Positions 16,336-24,856 of a stretch of 28,158 bases of DNA are shown in pieces. Source of the DNA: an uncultured Eubacteriales bacterium. Lineage in GTDB: Bacteria; Bacillota; Clostridia; Oscillospirales; Oscillospiraceae. The translations under genes were made by a program, and so were the position numbers. Each line of letters opens with the position of its first letter. The first letter of the stretch is position 1. The notes below the pieces were generated by a model that had not been told where the DNA came from, ran no database searches, and saw only the letters and a list, made by a program, of their open reading frames with translations. The stretch spans positions 1 to 28,158 of the forward strand of contig UROL01000002.1 in assembly GCA_900549495.1 (NCBI GenBank), in the 5' to 3' direction.

Positions 16336-17829
16336 TCAGAACTGGAAGTAGATAAACTGGGCTGCATCGTAATTCGGGCCGTAGAAGCCGAAAATCAGAA
16401 TTGCGAACAGGGCGATAAAATAGAGCACCCAGCGGAAAATCCAGTTCTGCTCCAGCACCCAGTCCCGGATATGCACATTTTTCTCGTGGAGCCAATCCAC
16501 CGCAAAGATGGTGAGAATGGCCAGTACCCCCACCCAAAAGTCAATCCGGCTCAGGCCCAGGGTATACAGGGTTCCATCGAAGAGCACCCAGGGGTTGAAG
16601 GCGGAAAAGAGCTGCCGAAGTACCGTCACCGCATCTGCCAATGTGGCAGCCCGGAAGAAAATCCAGCTGAAATCCACCAGCAGGAAGGTTACCACCGTGG
16701 ACAGGAGCCGGGCGCTGCCGGTATTCTCCCGGATGCCGAAAAGGCGGCGGCACCCCGCCCGGAGCTTTTGGGTCTGGGCCCCGATAATCTGATACAGGCC
16801 GTTCAGCCCGCCCCAGATGACATAGGTCCAGTTGGCGCCGTGCCACAGGCCGGAGGTGAGAAAGACAATCATAATGTTGCGGTACTTGGCCCACTTTCCC
16901 TTCCGGTTGCCGCCCAGGGGGATATACAGATAATCCCGGAACCAGGTGGTCAGGGAGATGTGCCAGCGCCGCCAGAAATCCGCCACGGAGACGGCAAAAT
17001 AGGGCCGGTGGAAATTTTCCATCAAATCAAAGCCCATAATCTGGGCCGCACCCACGGCAATGGTGGAATAGCCGGCGAAATCGCAATAGATTTGAACGGC
17101 AAAGAACAAGGCACCCACCAGGATGGTGAATCCCTGGTAATAGCTGCTGTAATTAAACACCTGGTCCACCAGCACGGACAGCCGGTCGGCCACCACCATT
17201 TTCTGAAAATATCCCCAGAGCATCAGCAGCAGGCCCCGGACAGTCCGGTCATAGGAGAAGCGGTGCTTTTCGTAGAACTGGCCCAACAGCCGGGAGGAGC
17301 GCTCAATGGGCCCCGCCACCAGCTGAGGGAAGAAGGAGACGAACACCATGTATCGCAGCAGATTCCGCTCCACCTGCACGTCTCCCCGGTACACATCGAT
17401 GGTGTAGCTGAGGGCCTGGAAGATGTAGAAGGAGATACCCACCGGCAGCAGCAAATCCAGCTTGGGCACCCGGAGGGTTACGCCGGTACGGGCCAGAAGG
17501 GCATTGAGATTTTCTATGGTAAAATTGGCATATTTGAAGAAGAACAGCAGGGTCAGGTTCAGCACCAGGGAAATGGCCACAATGCCCTTGCTGCGGGTTC
17601 TGTCCGGGTCGTCCTGCTCCTTCTTCGCCGTGCGCTCCAGGGCAATTCCGCTGAGCCAGGTGACGAAGGTGGAGGCAAACAGCAGCAGCGCATACTGGGC
17701 ATTCCAGCACATGTAGAAATAATAGCTGCACACCAGAAGCCAGATGTAGCGAATTTTATGGGGAATCAGGAAATAAATCAGGGTTACAATCGGGAAAAAG
17801 ATTAAAAAGTCTACCGAATTAAACAGCAT
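16336..17829 (-). CDS. MBOAT-family O-acyltransferase (AlgI/DltB-like)
   Basis: A 497-residue polytopic membrane enzyme that passes acyl groups (usually acetyl) from the cytoplasm across the membrane for polysaccharide O-acylation. Family features are MLFNSVDFLIFFPIV at the start, LLLPVGISFYIFQALSYTIDVYRG, FFPQLVAGPIERS, QIYCDFAGYSTIAVG, VADFWRRWHISLTTWFRDYLYIPLGGNR, and the catalytic His in LTSGLWHGANWTYVIWG. About ten helices and the C-terminal FGFYGPNYDAAQFIYFQF fit the AlgI/DltB branch. ATG at 17829 is preceded by GAGG-rich sequence. The next gene downstream is the SGNH partner, so the two make a complete AlgI-AlgJ-type acylation pair in this operon. Confidence 0.95.
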   Translation of the reverse strand: MLFNSVDFLIFFPIVTLIYFLIPHKIRYIWLLVCSYYFYMCWNAQYALLLFASTFVTWLSGIALERTAKKEQDDPDRTRSKGIVAISLVLNLTLLFFFKYANFTIENLNALLARTGVTLRVPKLDLLLPVGISFYIFQALSYTIDVYRGDVQVERNLLRYMVFVSFFPQLVAGPIERSSRLLGQFYEKHRFSYDRTVRGLLLMLWGYFQKMVVADRLSVLVDQVFNYSSYYQGFTILVGALFFAVQIYCDFAGYSTIAVGAAQIMGFDLMENFHRPYFAVSVADFWRRWHISLTTWFRDYLYIPLGGNRKGKWAKYRNIMIVFLTSGLWHGANWTYVIWGGLNGLYQIIGAQTQKLRAGCRRLFGIRENTGSARLLSTVVTFLLVDFSWIFFRAATLADAVTVLRQLFSAFNPWVLFDGTLYTLGLSRIDFWVGVLAILTIFAVDWLHEKNVHIRDWVLEQNWIFRWVLYFIALFAILIFGFYGPNYDAAQFIYFQF

Positions 17830-17911
17830 TCCGCCTCGCCTCTACACAACAGATTTCGCATATGGGCCAGCAGTGGCCGGGAAAGGATGCCCCCGGCTCT
17901 GCCGGAGATTG
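17830..17911 (-). other. 82-nt gap inside the operon with two short hairpins
   Basis: This is the largest gap in the operon. It holds two GC-rich inverted repeats, CCGGC-TCT-GCCGG (17893-17905) and GGCCA-GCAG-TGGCC (17865-17878). Neither is followed by a T-run, so a strong terminator is unlikely, and I see no convincing promoter. An RNA processing or partial attenuation site that sets a lower level for the acylation genes is possible. Confidence 0.35.
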
Positions 17912-19537
17912 TCAGAAGGTGACGCTGCCGCCGGTGACGTATACCGTCAGCGGAAGCAGCTGGTCGAAGGCCTGCAGGTCACCGCCCCGGAGGAAGGCGC
18001 CGCAGAAGCGGCTACCGGCATCCGATACATAGCTGCGCTCCATGGCGTTTCTGGCCATGTGGTACAGCGCACCGTCCCCGGTGGCCTGGCCGATAAGGGC
18101 GGCAATGGCAAATACCGCCGTGGAATCGTACTGGTATCCTGCCTCCGCTGTGCCGTCCACCCGATAGCGGGCGGCCAGGGTTCCCGCTTGCAGCGCATCC
18201 TTCAGCCATTGCAGGGTCTCCTCCCGGGCAAGGCCTTGCTCGCTCAGGTGATATACCGTCAGCAGCGCCTCCGCCGTGTTCAGGCTGTCCTGGCTGTAAG
18301 CGCCGGTGCCATAGTCATAGGAGCCATAGTACAGGGGAAACTCCGGGCTGATAAACCCGCCCTGGACGATTTGCAGCAAATCCTCCCCCAGAGCAGCGAA
18401 TTCGCCTCGGTTTTTTGCCAGCAGCGCCAGAGCCGTAAAATCCCCATAGGTCAGGGAAATGCTGCTGCCGGGCTTGCCCTGCCGGAAATCATAGAAGGAG
18501 CTCAGGTGGCCACGGTAGACATTCTTATCCAGAATTCCCGCCGCCAGCTTCTCCAAGGGCTGGGCGTAGCCGCCCCATTTTTCCTCTGCCAAATACAGCG
18601 CCCGGGCAATCCGCAGGTCATCCAGCAGAGCGTTGGCGGTTCCCTGGGTGCCGTCCTCCGCCACATACCAGGCAAACACCCCCTGCCGCTCCATGTTTTC
18701 GGAGACAAAGCCCCAGCAGCGCTGAAACAGCGCCCGGTCATCCAGCTGCACCGCACAATTCATCAGCAGTCCCATGGACTCGCTGAGAACATCATGCCCC
18801 TTGGGGGATGGAGCGGCGGAATTGCGGTAGGCAGTATAGATGCCCCCCTGGGAATTCATCATACAGCTTTCCAAAAAAGCCAACTGCTTTCTGGCGTTTC
18901 CCACATGGGCATATTCCAGCAAATCCCCAAACGCCTCCGCTGTCAGCACCTTGGTCTCCATTGCCCGGACATAGCCCGCTTCATCCGCCACAATGGTGGT
19001 GGGAATCCGCTTCATGCCATAGGCCCGGTAGGCCTCCAAGCCCACGTCATACACATGGTCGTAGGACGACCAGCCCATTTTCTGCAAATATTGCTCCGCC
19101 TTTTGGATGGTCTCTTCTTTGCTCTCGTCGGTTTTGTTTACCAGAATCAGCCGGGTGCCGCCAGCCTCTTCGGCTGCACTTTGCAGCTGCACCAGGCTTT
19201 CCAGCTGCTTCTCGCAATAGGGGCACCAGGTTCCCCAGTACATCAGCACCAGTGTCTGGCCGGGGTAGGCGGTGAGCAAGTCCACCGTCTCCCCTGCTGC
19301 ATTTTGGAACCGGGTCACCGGCAGCTTCTGCCCAAGGGCCAGATTTTCCGGCCGGTAAAACTCCGGGCCGGAAAGGGTTGGCTCGGTGGCAGCCTGTGCA
19401 GTTGGCTCCTCCGGCACCGGGGAGGGGCTGCGCCGCCCTCTCCACAGGAAAAACAGCCCAATTGCATTGGCCAGAATCGTAAGTATGGCCAGCCCCACGA
19501 TCAGGGCTTCCCGCCGGGGGTGAGGGTTAGGTTTCAT
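17912..19537 (-). CDS. Membrane-tethered thioredoxin (TlpA-like) fused to a GH8-like glycosidase domain
   Basis: A 541-residue protein with an N-terminal anchor helix (about 11-33), a Pro/Glu-rich linker, a TlpA-type thioredoxin domain (about 60-215) with WGTWCPYC (C105, C108) and the cis-Pro motif RIPTTIV (178-184), and an alpha-helical region (about 220-541). That region resembles family-8 glycosidases: LSESMGLLM (E253) in the place of SEGxGYGM, GTANALLDDLRIARAL in the place of the ATDADLDIAxAL motif, and later alpha-hairpin blocks such as YDSTAVFAIAALIG. GH8 enzymes cut beta-1,4-glucans, and one (BcsZ) accompanies cellulose synthase. The fusion with a thioredoxin is unusual. ATG at 19537 has AGAGGA 8 nt upstream and overlaps the previous gene by 11 nt; the frame could extend to 19579 but has no ribosome site there. 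Activity of the GH8-like part is inferred. Confidence 0.82.
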   Translation of the reverse strand: MKPNPHPRREALIVGLAILTILANAIGLFFLWRGRRSPSPVPEEPTAQAATEPTLSGPEFYRPENLALGQKLPVTRFQNAAGETVDLLTAYPGQTLVLMYWGTWCPYCEKQLESLVQLQSAAEEAGGTRLILVNKTDESKEETIQKAEQYLQKMGWSSYDHVYDVGLEAYRAYGMKRIPTTIVADEAGYVRAMETKVLTAEAFGDLLEYAHVGNARKQLAFLESCMMNSQGGIYTAYRNSAAPSPKGHDVLSESMGLLMNCAVQLDDRALFQRCWGFVSENMERQGVFAWYVAEDGTQGTANALLDDLRIARALYLAEEKWGGYAQPLEKLAAGILDKNVYRGHLSSFYDFRQGKPGSSISLTYGDFTALALLAKNRGEFAALGEDLLQIVQGGFISPEFPLYYGSYDYGTGAYSQDSLNTAEALLTVYHLSEQGLAREETLQWLKDALQAGTLAARYRVDGTAEAGYQYDSTAVFAIAALIGQATGDGALYHMARNAMERSYVSDAGSRFCGAFLRGGDLQAFDQLLPLTVYVTGGSVTF

Positions 19538-21305
19538 TGTGGGTATCCTCTTGCTTGTAGGCCTGGGTGACGCTGACACGGATCAAATTCCGCTCCAAGG
19601 CATCCTGCATATCGAATTTACTTTGCATGGCCTTCTCCCGGAGTTGGGTCAGCTCAGCCTCGTCCCGGTGAATTTTTTCAATGCGCTGCTGCTTTTCCAG
19701 GATGGCGGCCTGGTTGGCCTCCTTCTCCTCCCGGAGCTTCAGCACCTTTGCCCGGTTCAGGCGGTAAATCCCATCCACTGCGCACCCGGCCAGAAGGGCC
19801 AGCATAAACAGGGCATGGTAGTGGTAGCGGTTCTGGCTCTCCACAAACAAGTGCATACCCACCGTGCCTACAAAAATCAGCAGGAAGACATACTCAATGT
19901 CGTTGCCCTTGCGCCACAGGAATATTCCGGCAATCCCCGCAAAGGCAAAGCAAAGCAGGTAGTATAGATTCCCCCAATCCCGGGAGGCATACAAAAACGT
20001 CTGCCGCTGCTCCGTCAGATTCCCCTGCTCATTCAGAAACAGCAGGCTCCATGTTCCGCCGTAGTCATCGTTGCCCCAAAGGACATGGTATTTCCGCAGG
20101 AAGAGATTGAAGATTCCCTCGGGGTCACCTTTCAGCCGCTGGATGGCCAAATCCCGGCAGGCCGCATGGGCCTCCCCGGCATCGCCGGAGGCATCGTAGG
20201 CATCGTAGAGATAATTGGAATCCTCTGCATTCCAGCCGCCCTCGGAGGCGGTGTTCAAGCCCACCAGCAGGTTATAGCCAAAGGAGGTGCTGCCCGAGGC
20301 CAGCTTCCGCCCCACCGTCTGCTGAATGGTCATATTGGTGCCGGAGGTAATCAGCACATAGCACAGCAGCACAATCAGGCACCGCATCCAGCCCCGGGAG
20401 AGAATCATCAGAGAAATGGAAGGGTTCTGGGACTGCTCTGCGCTGAGGAACAGTCTCCTGGGGAAAATGCACAGAACAATGGTAATCACCACTATCAGAG
20501 CCATGGGCCGCACCGTGGCACACAGGCCCAGCACAATGCCGATGGCCACATAGAGCATCACCCCCAGGCCGGGGTGCTTCATCTGGGAAGTGCAGCATCT
20601 CAGGGACAGCACAAACAGATATACCCCCAGCATCATCAGGAAGGAGAACAGAAACTCGCTGGCCAGCTGATTGGAATACAGCACCTGGGAGGGCCAGAAG
20701 GCGGACAGCACCAGGGCCGTCAGCCCGGCCAGCCTTCCCCCTGCCAGCCGCCCGGTGCGGTATACCAGCAGCACCGTAGCCACGGACAGCACCACATTGG
20801 CATACTGCCCCACGGACACTTTTGTGCCGAAGATACGAAACAGGGAGGCAAGGAAGCTGGGATATCCATAGACGTGGGGGAACATGGCGATATAGTCGCA
20901 ATAGCCCGCCCCCTCCTTCTGGATGGTGCCCCGGTTCAGCAGGTCGGCAATCTCATAATAGGTCTTAAAGTCCGAGGCCGGCTGCATGGGGAAGGCGGAA
21001 ATCACCCATAGCCGCACCCAGGCTGCTGCCAGCAGCACCGCCACGGCAAAGGCAGCTTCCAGCAGGTTCACAGTCCTTCTCTTCTTCCGGGCAAAATCCT
21101 CCAGCTCCAGGCGGGCGGCCATGGCGGCTCCGGCGTTCAGCAGCACCCAGGCCGCCAGAAGCAGGGCAAAGAACCCGCCTCGAATCACATAGGGGTACTC
21201 CCGCCCGACACCCAGATCGCTGATTCCGCACACCAGCGCATACAGAACGCCCACCAGGAAAAGGATATTCACAAAGTAGCCAAATGCATTTTTCTTCGGT
21301 TTCAT
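19527..21305 (-). CDS. GT-C membrane glycosyltransferase (PMT/ArnT/GT39-like) with a C-terminal coiled coil
   Basis: A 592-residue polytopic protein (about 11 helices) of the dolichyl/polyprenyl-phosphate-sugar-dependent class. The first outside loop carries the expected acidic motif in PASDFKTYYEIADLL, followed by FPHVYGYPSFLASLFRIFG and later YSNQLASEFLFSFLMMLG, typical of PMT_2-like proteins. The C-terminal 80 residues (about 510-590) leave the membrane as a charged coiled coil with KLREEKEANQAAILEKQQRI and a Gln/Glu-rich tail, not usual for the family. ATG at 21305 has AAGGGG 8 nt upstream; GTG at 21314 would overlap that site. It may use the lipid-linked sugar made by the GtrB-like enzyme at 8540-9535 to decorate the polymer outside the membrane. 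Donor and acceptor are unknown. Confidence 0.82.
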   Translation of the reverse strand: MKPKKNAFGYFVNILFLVGVLYALVCGISDLGVGREYPYVIRGGFFALLLAAWVLLNAGAAMAARLELEDFARKKRRTVNLLEAAFAVAVLLAAAWVRLWVISAFPMQPASDFKTYYEIADLLNRGTIQKEGAGYCDYIAMFPHVYGYPSFLASLFRIFGTKVSVGQYANVVLSVATVLLVYRTGRLAGGRLAGLTALVLSAFWPSQVLYSNQLASEFLFSFLMMLGVYLFVLSLRCCTSQMKHPGLGVMLYVAIGIVLGLCATVRPMALIVVITIVLCIFPRRLFLSAEQSQNPSISLMILSRGWMRCLIVLLCYVLITSGTNMTIQQTVGRKLASGSTSFGYNLLVGLNTASEGGWNAEDSNYLYDAYDASGDAGEAHAACRDLAIQRLKGDPEGIFNLFLRKYHVLWGNDDYGGTWSLLFLNEQGNLTEQRQTFLYASRDWGNLYYLLCFAFAGIAGIFLWRKGNDIEYVFLLIFVGTVGMHLFVESQNRYHYHALFMLALLAGCAVDGIYRLNRAKVLKLREEKEANQAAILEKQQRIEKIHRDEAELTQLREKAMQSKFDMQDALERNLIRVSVTQAYKQEDTHNET

Positions 21306-21326
21306 CGGGTACACCCCTTGGTTATC

Positions 21327-23537
21327 CTATTTTTTCTGCCGCCAGTAAATCCGGATGAGAATCAGAATTGCCGCCAGCAGGAACAGCAGCATCACACCGG
21401 AGGCAACCAGGGTAAACACGGCGGCCTCCCGATTGGTATCCAGCATTTTCTTGACAATGGGGGTTCCTGCACTGGCCCTCTGCTGGGCCAGCTCGAAGCT
21501 CCGGACGTCCCCGTCCCCATCTATCAGGGCAGTGTCCTTTTCCAGCTTCCAGACGTTGGAGGAGGCGGTGAGGAAGCTGCGCAGGTTCTGCATACCTGCA
21601 TCGTCCAGGGTGCCCACCACCAGCACCGCCCGGCCCTCGGCATAGGGAGAGGGGAAGATTTGCAGGGTGGAAATGCTTTTGGCATAGTTGTCGGACAGCA
21701 CCATGGCATCGTTGCTCAGGAAGCTGACGCCGGTATCGCTGTAGCGGAAGCTCAGGTTGGCGTTCAGCTCCCGAAGCAGGCTGTTGTCCTGATAGGTGCC
21801 CAGCACCAGCAGGTTACCGCTCTTCTGCTCCTTGGTGGTCAGGGAATCGGCATAGCAGACACTGAGGCTGCCATAGGGAGAGGGCTGCTCGCCATACAGG
21901 GCAACCATTCTGCCCAGAGTGTCCAGCTCCACCGGGGTGATTTCTTCCGGAATCACCACCTGAAGCTCATTGAACCGGGAGGACACCTCGAAGGGATAGG
22001 GCCGCTGGCTCAGGGAGTAGCTGCCCACGGCGCCCACCGGCAGATAGAAGGTGGAGTCCCCAGTGACATAGGCCCAGGGCATCTCGTCCATTCTGGGGGT
22101 GCAGAACAGGTCGGGCAGCTCCAGGTCGAAGGCAATGGTAATCTTGCCTGCATAGGTGCCCACCACATCCTGGGGCATGGTAAAGGAGAGGGTATCCCCG
22201 CCGGCATTTTCCCGGGTCAGGCGCTTGCTGCTCACCGGCACGTTGCCCCAGTAGACGGTAATCATAGAGCGCTCAAAATTCAAATTCTCGCTGTAGCGGA
22301 ATTTCAGGTCCACCATGCCGGAATCGGCCAGCACATAGCCCCCGGAGAAGGGAAGGTAAATATCCCCCGCCTGACGGAAGGGCCCAATAAAGGACAGGCC
22401 GGAATCCAGCAGCGAATCCAGGCTGATGCGCCCGGCAGCCAGAGAGCTGCCAATCTGGGCCCGGATGGAATCCGCCGCATTTTCCCGGACAAAGGCCAAA
22501 TCCGTCTTTTCCTGGGTCACCCGGTTGTCGTCCATTAGCATCGCTGCCGCCTCGGTCAATGCCTCGCCACTGTCCGAGGTGATTAGCAAGGTGTCCACAC
22601 CCTCGTCCTGGAAAAAATATACCAATGCCTGAGCGGCCAGGCTCTGACTTCCCGCCATCAGGTCGGCAGTGGTGCGGTAGTGCTCACTGAGATTGCCCCG
22701 GAGGCTGACCACAATGCGGTGGGTCTTGTTCCCGGCGCTGTCGGAGAGACGAGCCAGAGTGATGGCATCCTCCATATCCGTCTCGCTGCCCAAATCCGCC
22801 CGCAGCATCAGCGCCGCAGCCAGCTCGTCGGTGTCGCACTGGTCAGAAACCAGGATTTCCGTGGTGCCGCCGGTCTCGTCCAGGCTGGACAGGAAGGGAT
22901 AGGGGTAGGCGGAAATGCGGTTTTGGGCATCCTTCACCTCGTAGCCCACCTGGACAAAGGAGGTGCCCCGGATGCTGATCCAGTTGGCCCCGGAGAAATC
23001 GTCCAGGCAGCCGTCGTCGTCATACAGCCGGACGTAGCCGGTAATGTCAAAGGAGTTGTAGCCCTCCTTCACATATTCCAGGGGAATCTCCACGAAAAAC
23101 ACCTGGGTGCTGCCGCTGCGGTAGTCCATCTGATAGGTGGCCACCGGGTTGTTGTTAATCATAAAGGTGAGGGAAGCCGGCACATCCTGAATCAGCTGAC
23201 TCAGCTCTGCCTCAATCTGGGCATACACATACTGGCAGTCCCAATACTCCGGTACCTGGAAAAAGAACCGGCGTGTTTTGTAAATGCCGCTGAACAGGAT
23301 ATTATCCCCATAGACAAAATCCTTGAAATAGGATGCATTCTGAATATCCAGCCGGGTCACCGGGGTGTCGGCATCGGCGGGGTTGACGGCGGTTATGGTC
23401 TGCATCTGCTCCCGGGCATCGGCAGTGGGGGCATCCTGCCCCGGCTGGGCCGCCTGGGTGACCGGCACAGTCCCCAGCACCAGCAGCAGCGCCAGGATGC
23501 ACAGCGCCAGCCGGGAGGCATTTTTTCTAACTCGCAT
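21327..23537 (-). CDS. BcsB-like cellulose synthase accessory/regulatory subunit
   Basis: A 736-residue exported protein with a signal peptide (about 1-29, ending VTQAAQPG), a large beta-rich extracellular region, and a single C-terminal helix (about 708-730) followed by RIYWRQKK. The two-lobed arrangement fits BcsB: the first carbohydrate-binding-like domain (about 85-205, FFFQVPEYWDCQYVYAQIEAELS, FMINNNPVATYQ, GYNSFDITGYVRL), a flavodoxin-like domain (about 225-345), then a second copy of both (about 385-680). In cellulose synthases the C-terminal helix docks on the synthase subunit, and the outside domains guide the polymer. ATG at 23537 has GGAAGG about 8 nt upstream; the gene starts 5 nt after the synthase stop, which supports a working pair. 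Confidence 0.88.
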   Translation of the reverse strand: MRVRKNASRLALCILALLLVLGTVPVTQAAQPGQDAPTADAREQMQTITAVNPADADTPVTRLDIQNASYFKDFVYGDNILFSGIYKTRRFFFQVPEYWDCQYVYAQIEAELSQLIQDVPASLTFMINNNPVATYQMDYRSGSTQVFFVEIPLEYVKEGYNSFDITGYVRLYDDDGCLDDFSGANWISIRGTSFVQVGYEVKDAQNRISAYPYPFLSSLDETGGTTEILVSDQCDTDELAAALMLRADLGSETDMEDAITLARLSDSAGNKTHRIVVSLRGNLSEHYRTTADLMAGSQSLAAQALVYFFQDEGVDTLLITSDSGEALTEAAAMLMDDNRVTQEKTDLAFVRENAADSIRAQIGSSLAAGRISLDSLLDSGLSFIGPFRQAGDIYLPFSGGYVLADSGMVDLKFRYSENLNFERSMITVYWGNVPVSSKRLTRENAGGDTLSFTMPQDVVGTYAGKITIAFDLELPDLFCTPRMDEMPWAYVTGDSTFYLPVGAVGSYSLSQRPYPFEVSSRFNELQVVIPEEITPVELDTLGRMVALYGEQPSPYGSLSVCYADSLTTKEQKSGNLLVLGTYQDNSLLRELNANLSFRYSDTGVSFLSNDAMVLSDNYAKSISTLQIFPSPYAEGRAVLVVGTLDDAGMQNLRSFLTASSNVWKLEKDTALIDGDGDVRSFELAQQRASAGTPIVKKMLDTNREAAVFTLVASGVMLLFLLAAILILIRIYWRQKK

Positions 23538-23542
23538 CGCAG

Positions 23543-24856
23543 TTACCTTCCTTTCTTATGCAGCAGCTCCTGGGGGAGCGTTTCCTCCTCGTCAGGGAGG
23601 GTTTCCTCGTAGCGGACGGTTTTGTCCCACTTCACTTCCCTATGGAAAACCTGGTCTTCAAAGCTGAGCCACAGGGCCTTCAGCACCACAATAACCCATA
23701 ACTTTGCATAGGTAAACAGCATCAGCAGGCTGAGCAGGGCCGAGCTCAGGGTGAATTCGTTTTTCTCCGTGGACAGAGTGAGCATGATGTTGCACACAAA
23801 CACCAGTATGGCCATCCCCCACAGCATGGTGGAGAAGCCCCCCAGGGTAACATGGACAAAGCCCAGGATGCCGCCCAGGAAGATAAAGTCCGAAATGACC
23901 AGCGACGACATCATCAGAATATACACAATCAGATAATACACCACATCCAGCCGCATGGGCCCGGCGGTAGGGTCAAAGATATAGCGCATGTTCTTGGCCA
24001 GCACATACAGATTTCCCTTTGCCCACCGGGTACGCTGCCGGAACCACACATTCAGCAAATGGGGCTCCTGCTCCCAGGTGACCGCCAGGGGCATCTGCTT
24101 GATGTAATAGCCCATGCGGTAGAGGCGGAAGCTGATTTCCGTATCCTCGGACAGGGCATTGACATCCCAGCCGCCGATTTCCTCAATCAGGGAGCGGCGG
24201 ATAACATAATTGGTGCCCGGGATGGTGCAGAGCTTAAAGAAGTAGTACCGCCCCGCCTGGTTCATACACTGGTAGGCCAGCGTTTCGATGTTCACAAACC
24301 GGCTGAGAAGAGAGGCATTGCGGTTGCGGGTGCGGAATTTGCCAATCACGGCCCCCAGCTTATCGTCCTCCATCAATGTCTCCACCAGAATAGCCAGGGC
24401 ATCCGGCTGAGGGGTATTGTCGGCATCGTAGATGGCAATTACGTCCCCGGTGGAGACGGAGAAGCCGATGTTCAGGGCATTGGATTTCCCCTTTCCGCCA
24501 ATCTCCGGCCCGGTGGAAATCACAATCAGCTTTCTATCCGGAAATTCCGCCTGAATCTGCTCCAGCTTTTCAGCGGTGTCGTCGGTGGAATTGTCATTGA
24601 TAACGATAACCTCATACCGGTCCTTGGGATATTCCAGGCCCAGCAGCGCCCGCACGGTGCGGGTAATTACCACCGCCTCGTCATGAGCCGGAACCAGGAT
24701 GCTGACCATGGGATATTCTTGCAGGGGCTTTCCCCTGCTCTTCTTATCCACCTGCATATAGTAGACAAAGCCGCCAATGGACAGCACGGCATTCATAATC
24801 ATCAGCAGCCAGATGGAAATAATCGCATACAGCGAGACAGCATCAATCAGTGTCAT
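23543..24856 (-). CDS. Processive family-2 glycosyltransferase, cellulose/HA synthase type
   Basis: A 437-residue membrane polysaccharide synthase. One N-terminal helix (about 8-34) precedes the GT-A domain, which has all processive-synthase signatures: VPAHDE, D88 in INDNSTDDT, DAD (144-146) in IYDADNTPQPDA, the catalytic Asp in LSEDTEIS (237-239), and QRTRW (274-278). Four or so helices follow (about 300-425). There is no PilZ domain: the C-terminal tail of about 35 residues is short, acidic and unlike PilZ. ATG at 24856 has GGAGG 9 nt upstream and overlaps the previous gene by 14 nt; the open frame to 24946 lies inside that gene and is rejected. With the BcsB-like partner it probably makes cellulose or a related beta-glycan, but the donor sugar cannot be read from sequence. 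Confidence 0.93.
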   Translation of the reverse strand: MTLIDAVSLYAIISIWLLMIMNAVLSIGGFVYYMQVDKKSRGKPLQEYPMVSILVPAHDEAVVITRTVRALLGLEYPKDRYEVIVINDNSTDDTAEKLEQIQAEFPDRKLIVISTGPEIGGKGKSNALNIGFSVSTGDVIAIYDADNTPQPDALAILVETLMEDDKLGAVIGKFRTRNRNASLLSRFVNIETLAYQCMNQAGRYYFFKLCTIPGTNYVIRRSLIEEIGGWDVNALSEDTEISFRLYRMGYYIKQMPLAVTWEQEPHLLNVWFRQRTRWAKGNLYVLAKNMRYIFDPTAGPMRLDVVYYLIVYILMMSSLVISDFIFLGGILGFVHVTLGGFSTMLWGMAILVFVCNIMLTLSTEKNEFTLSSALLSLLMLFTYAKLWVIVVLKALWLSFEDQVFHREVKWDKTVRYEETLPDEEETLPQELLHKKGR

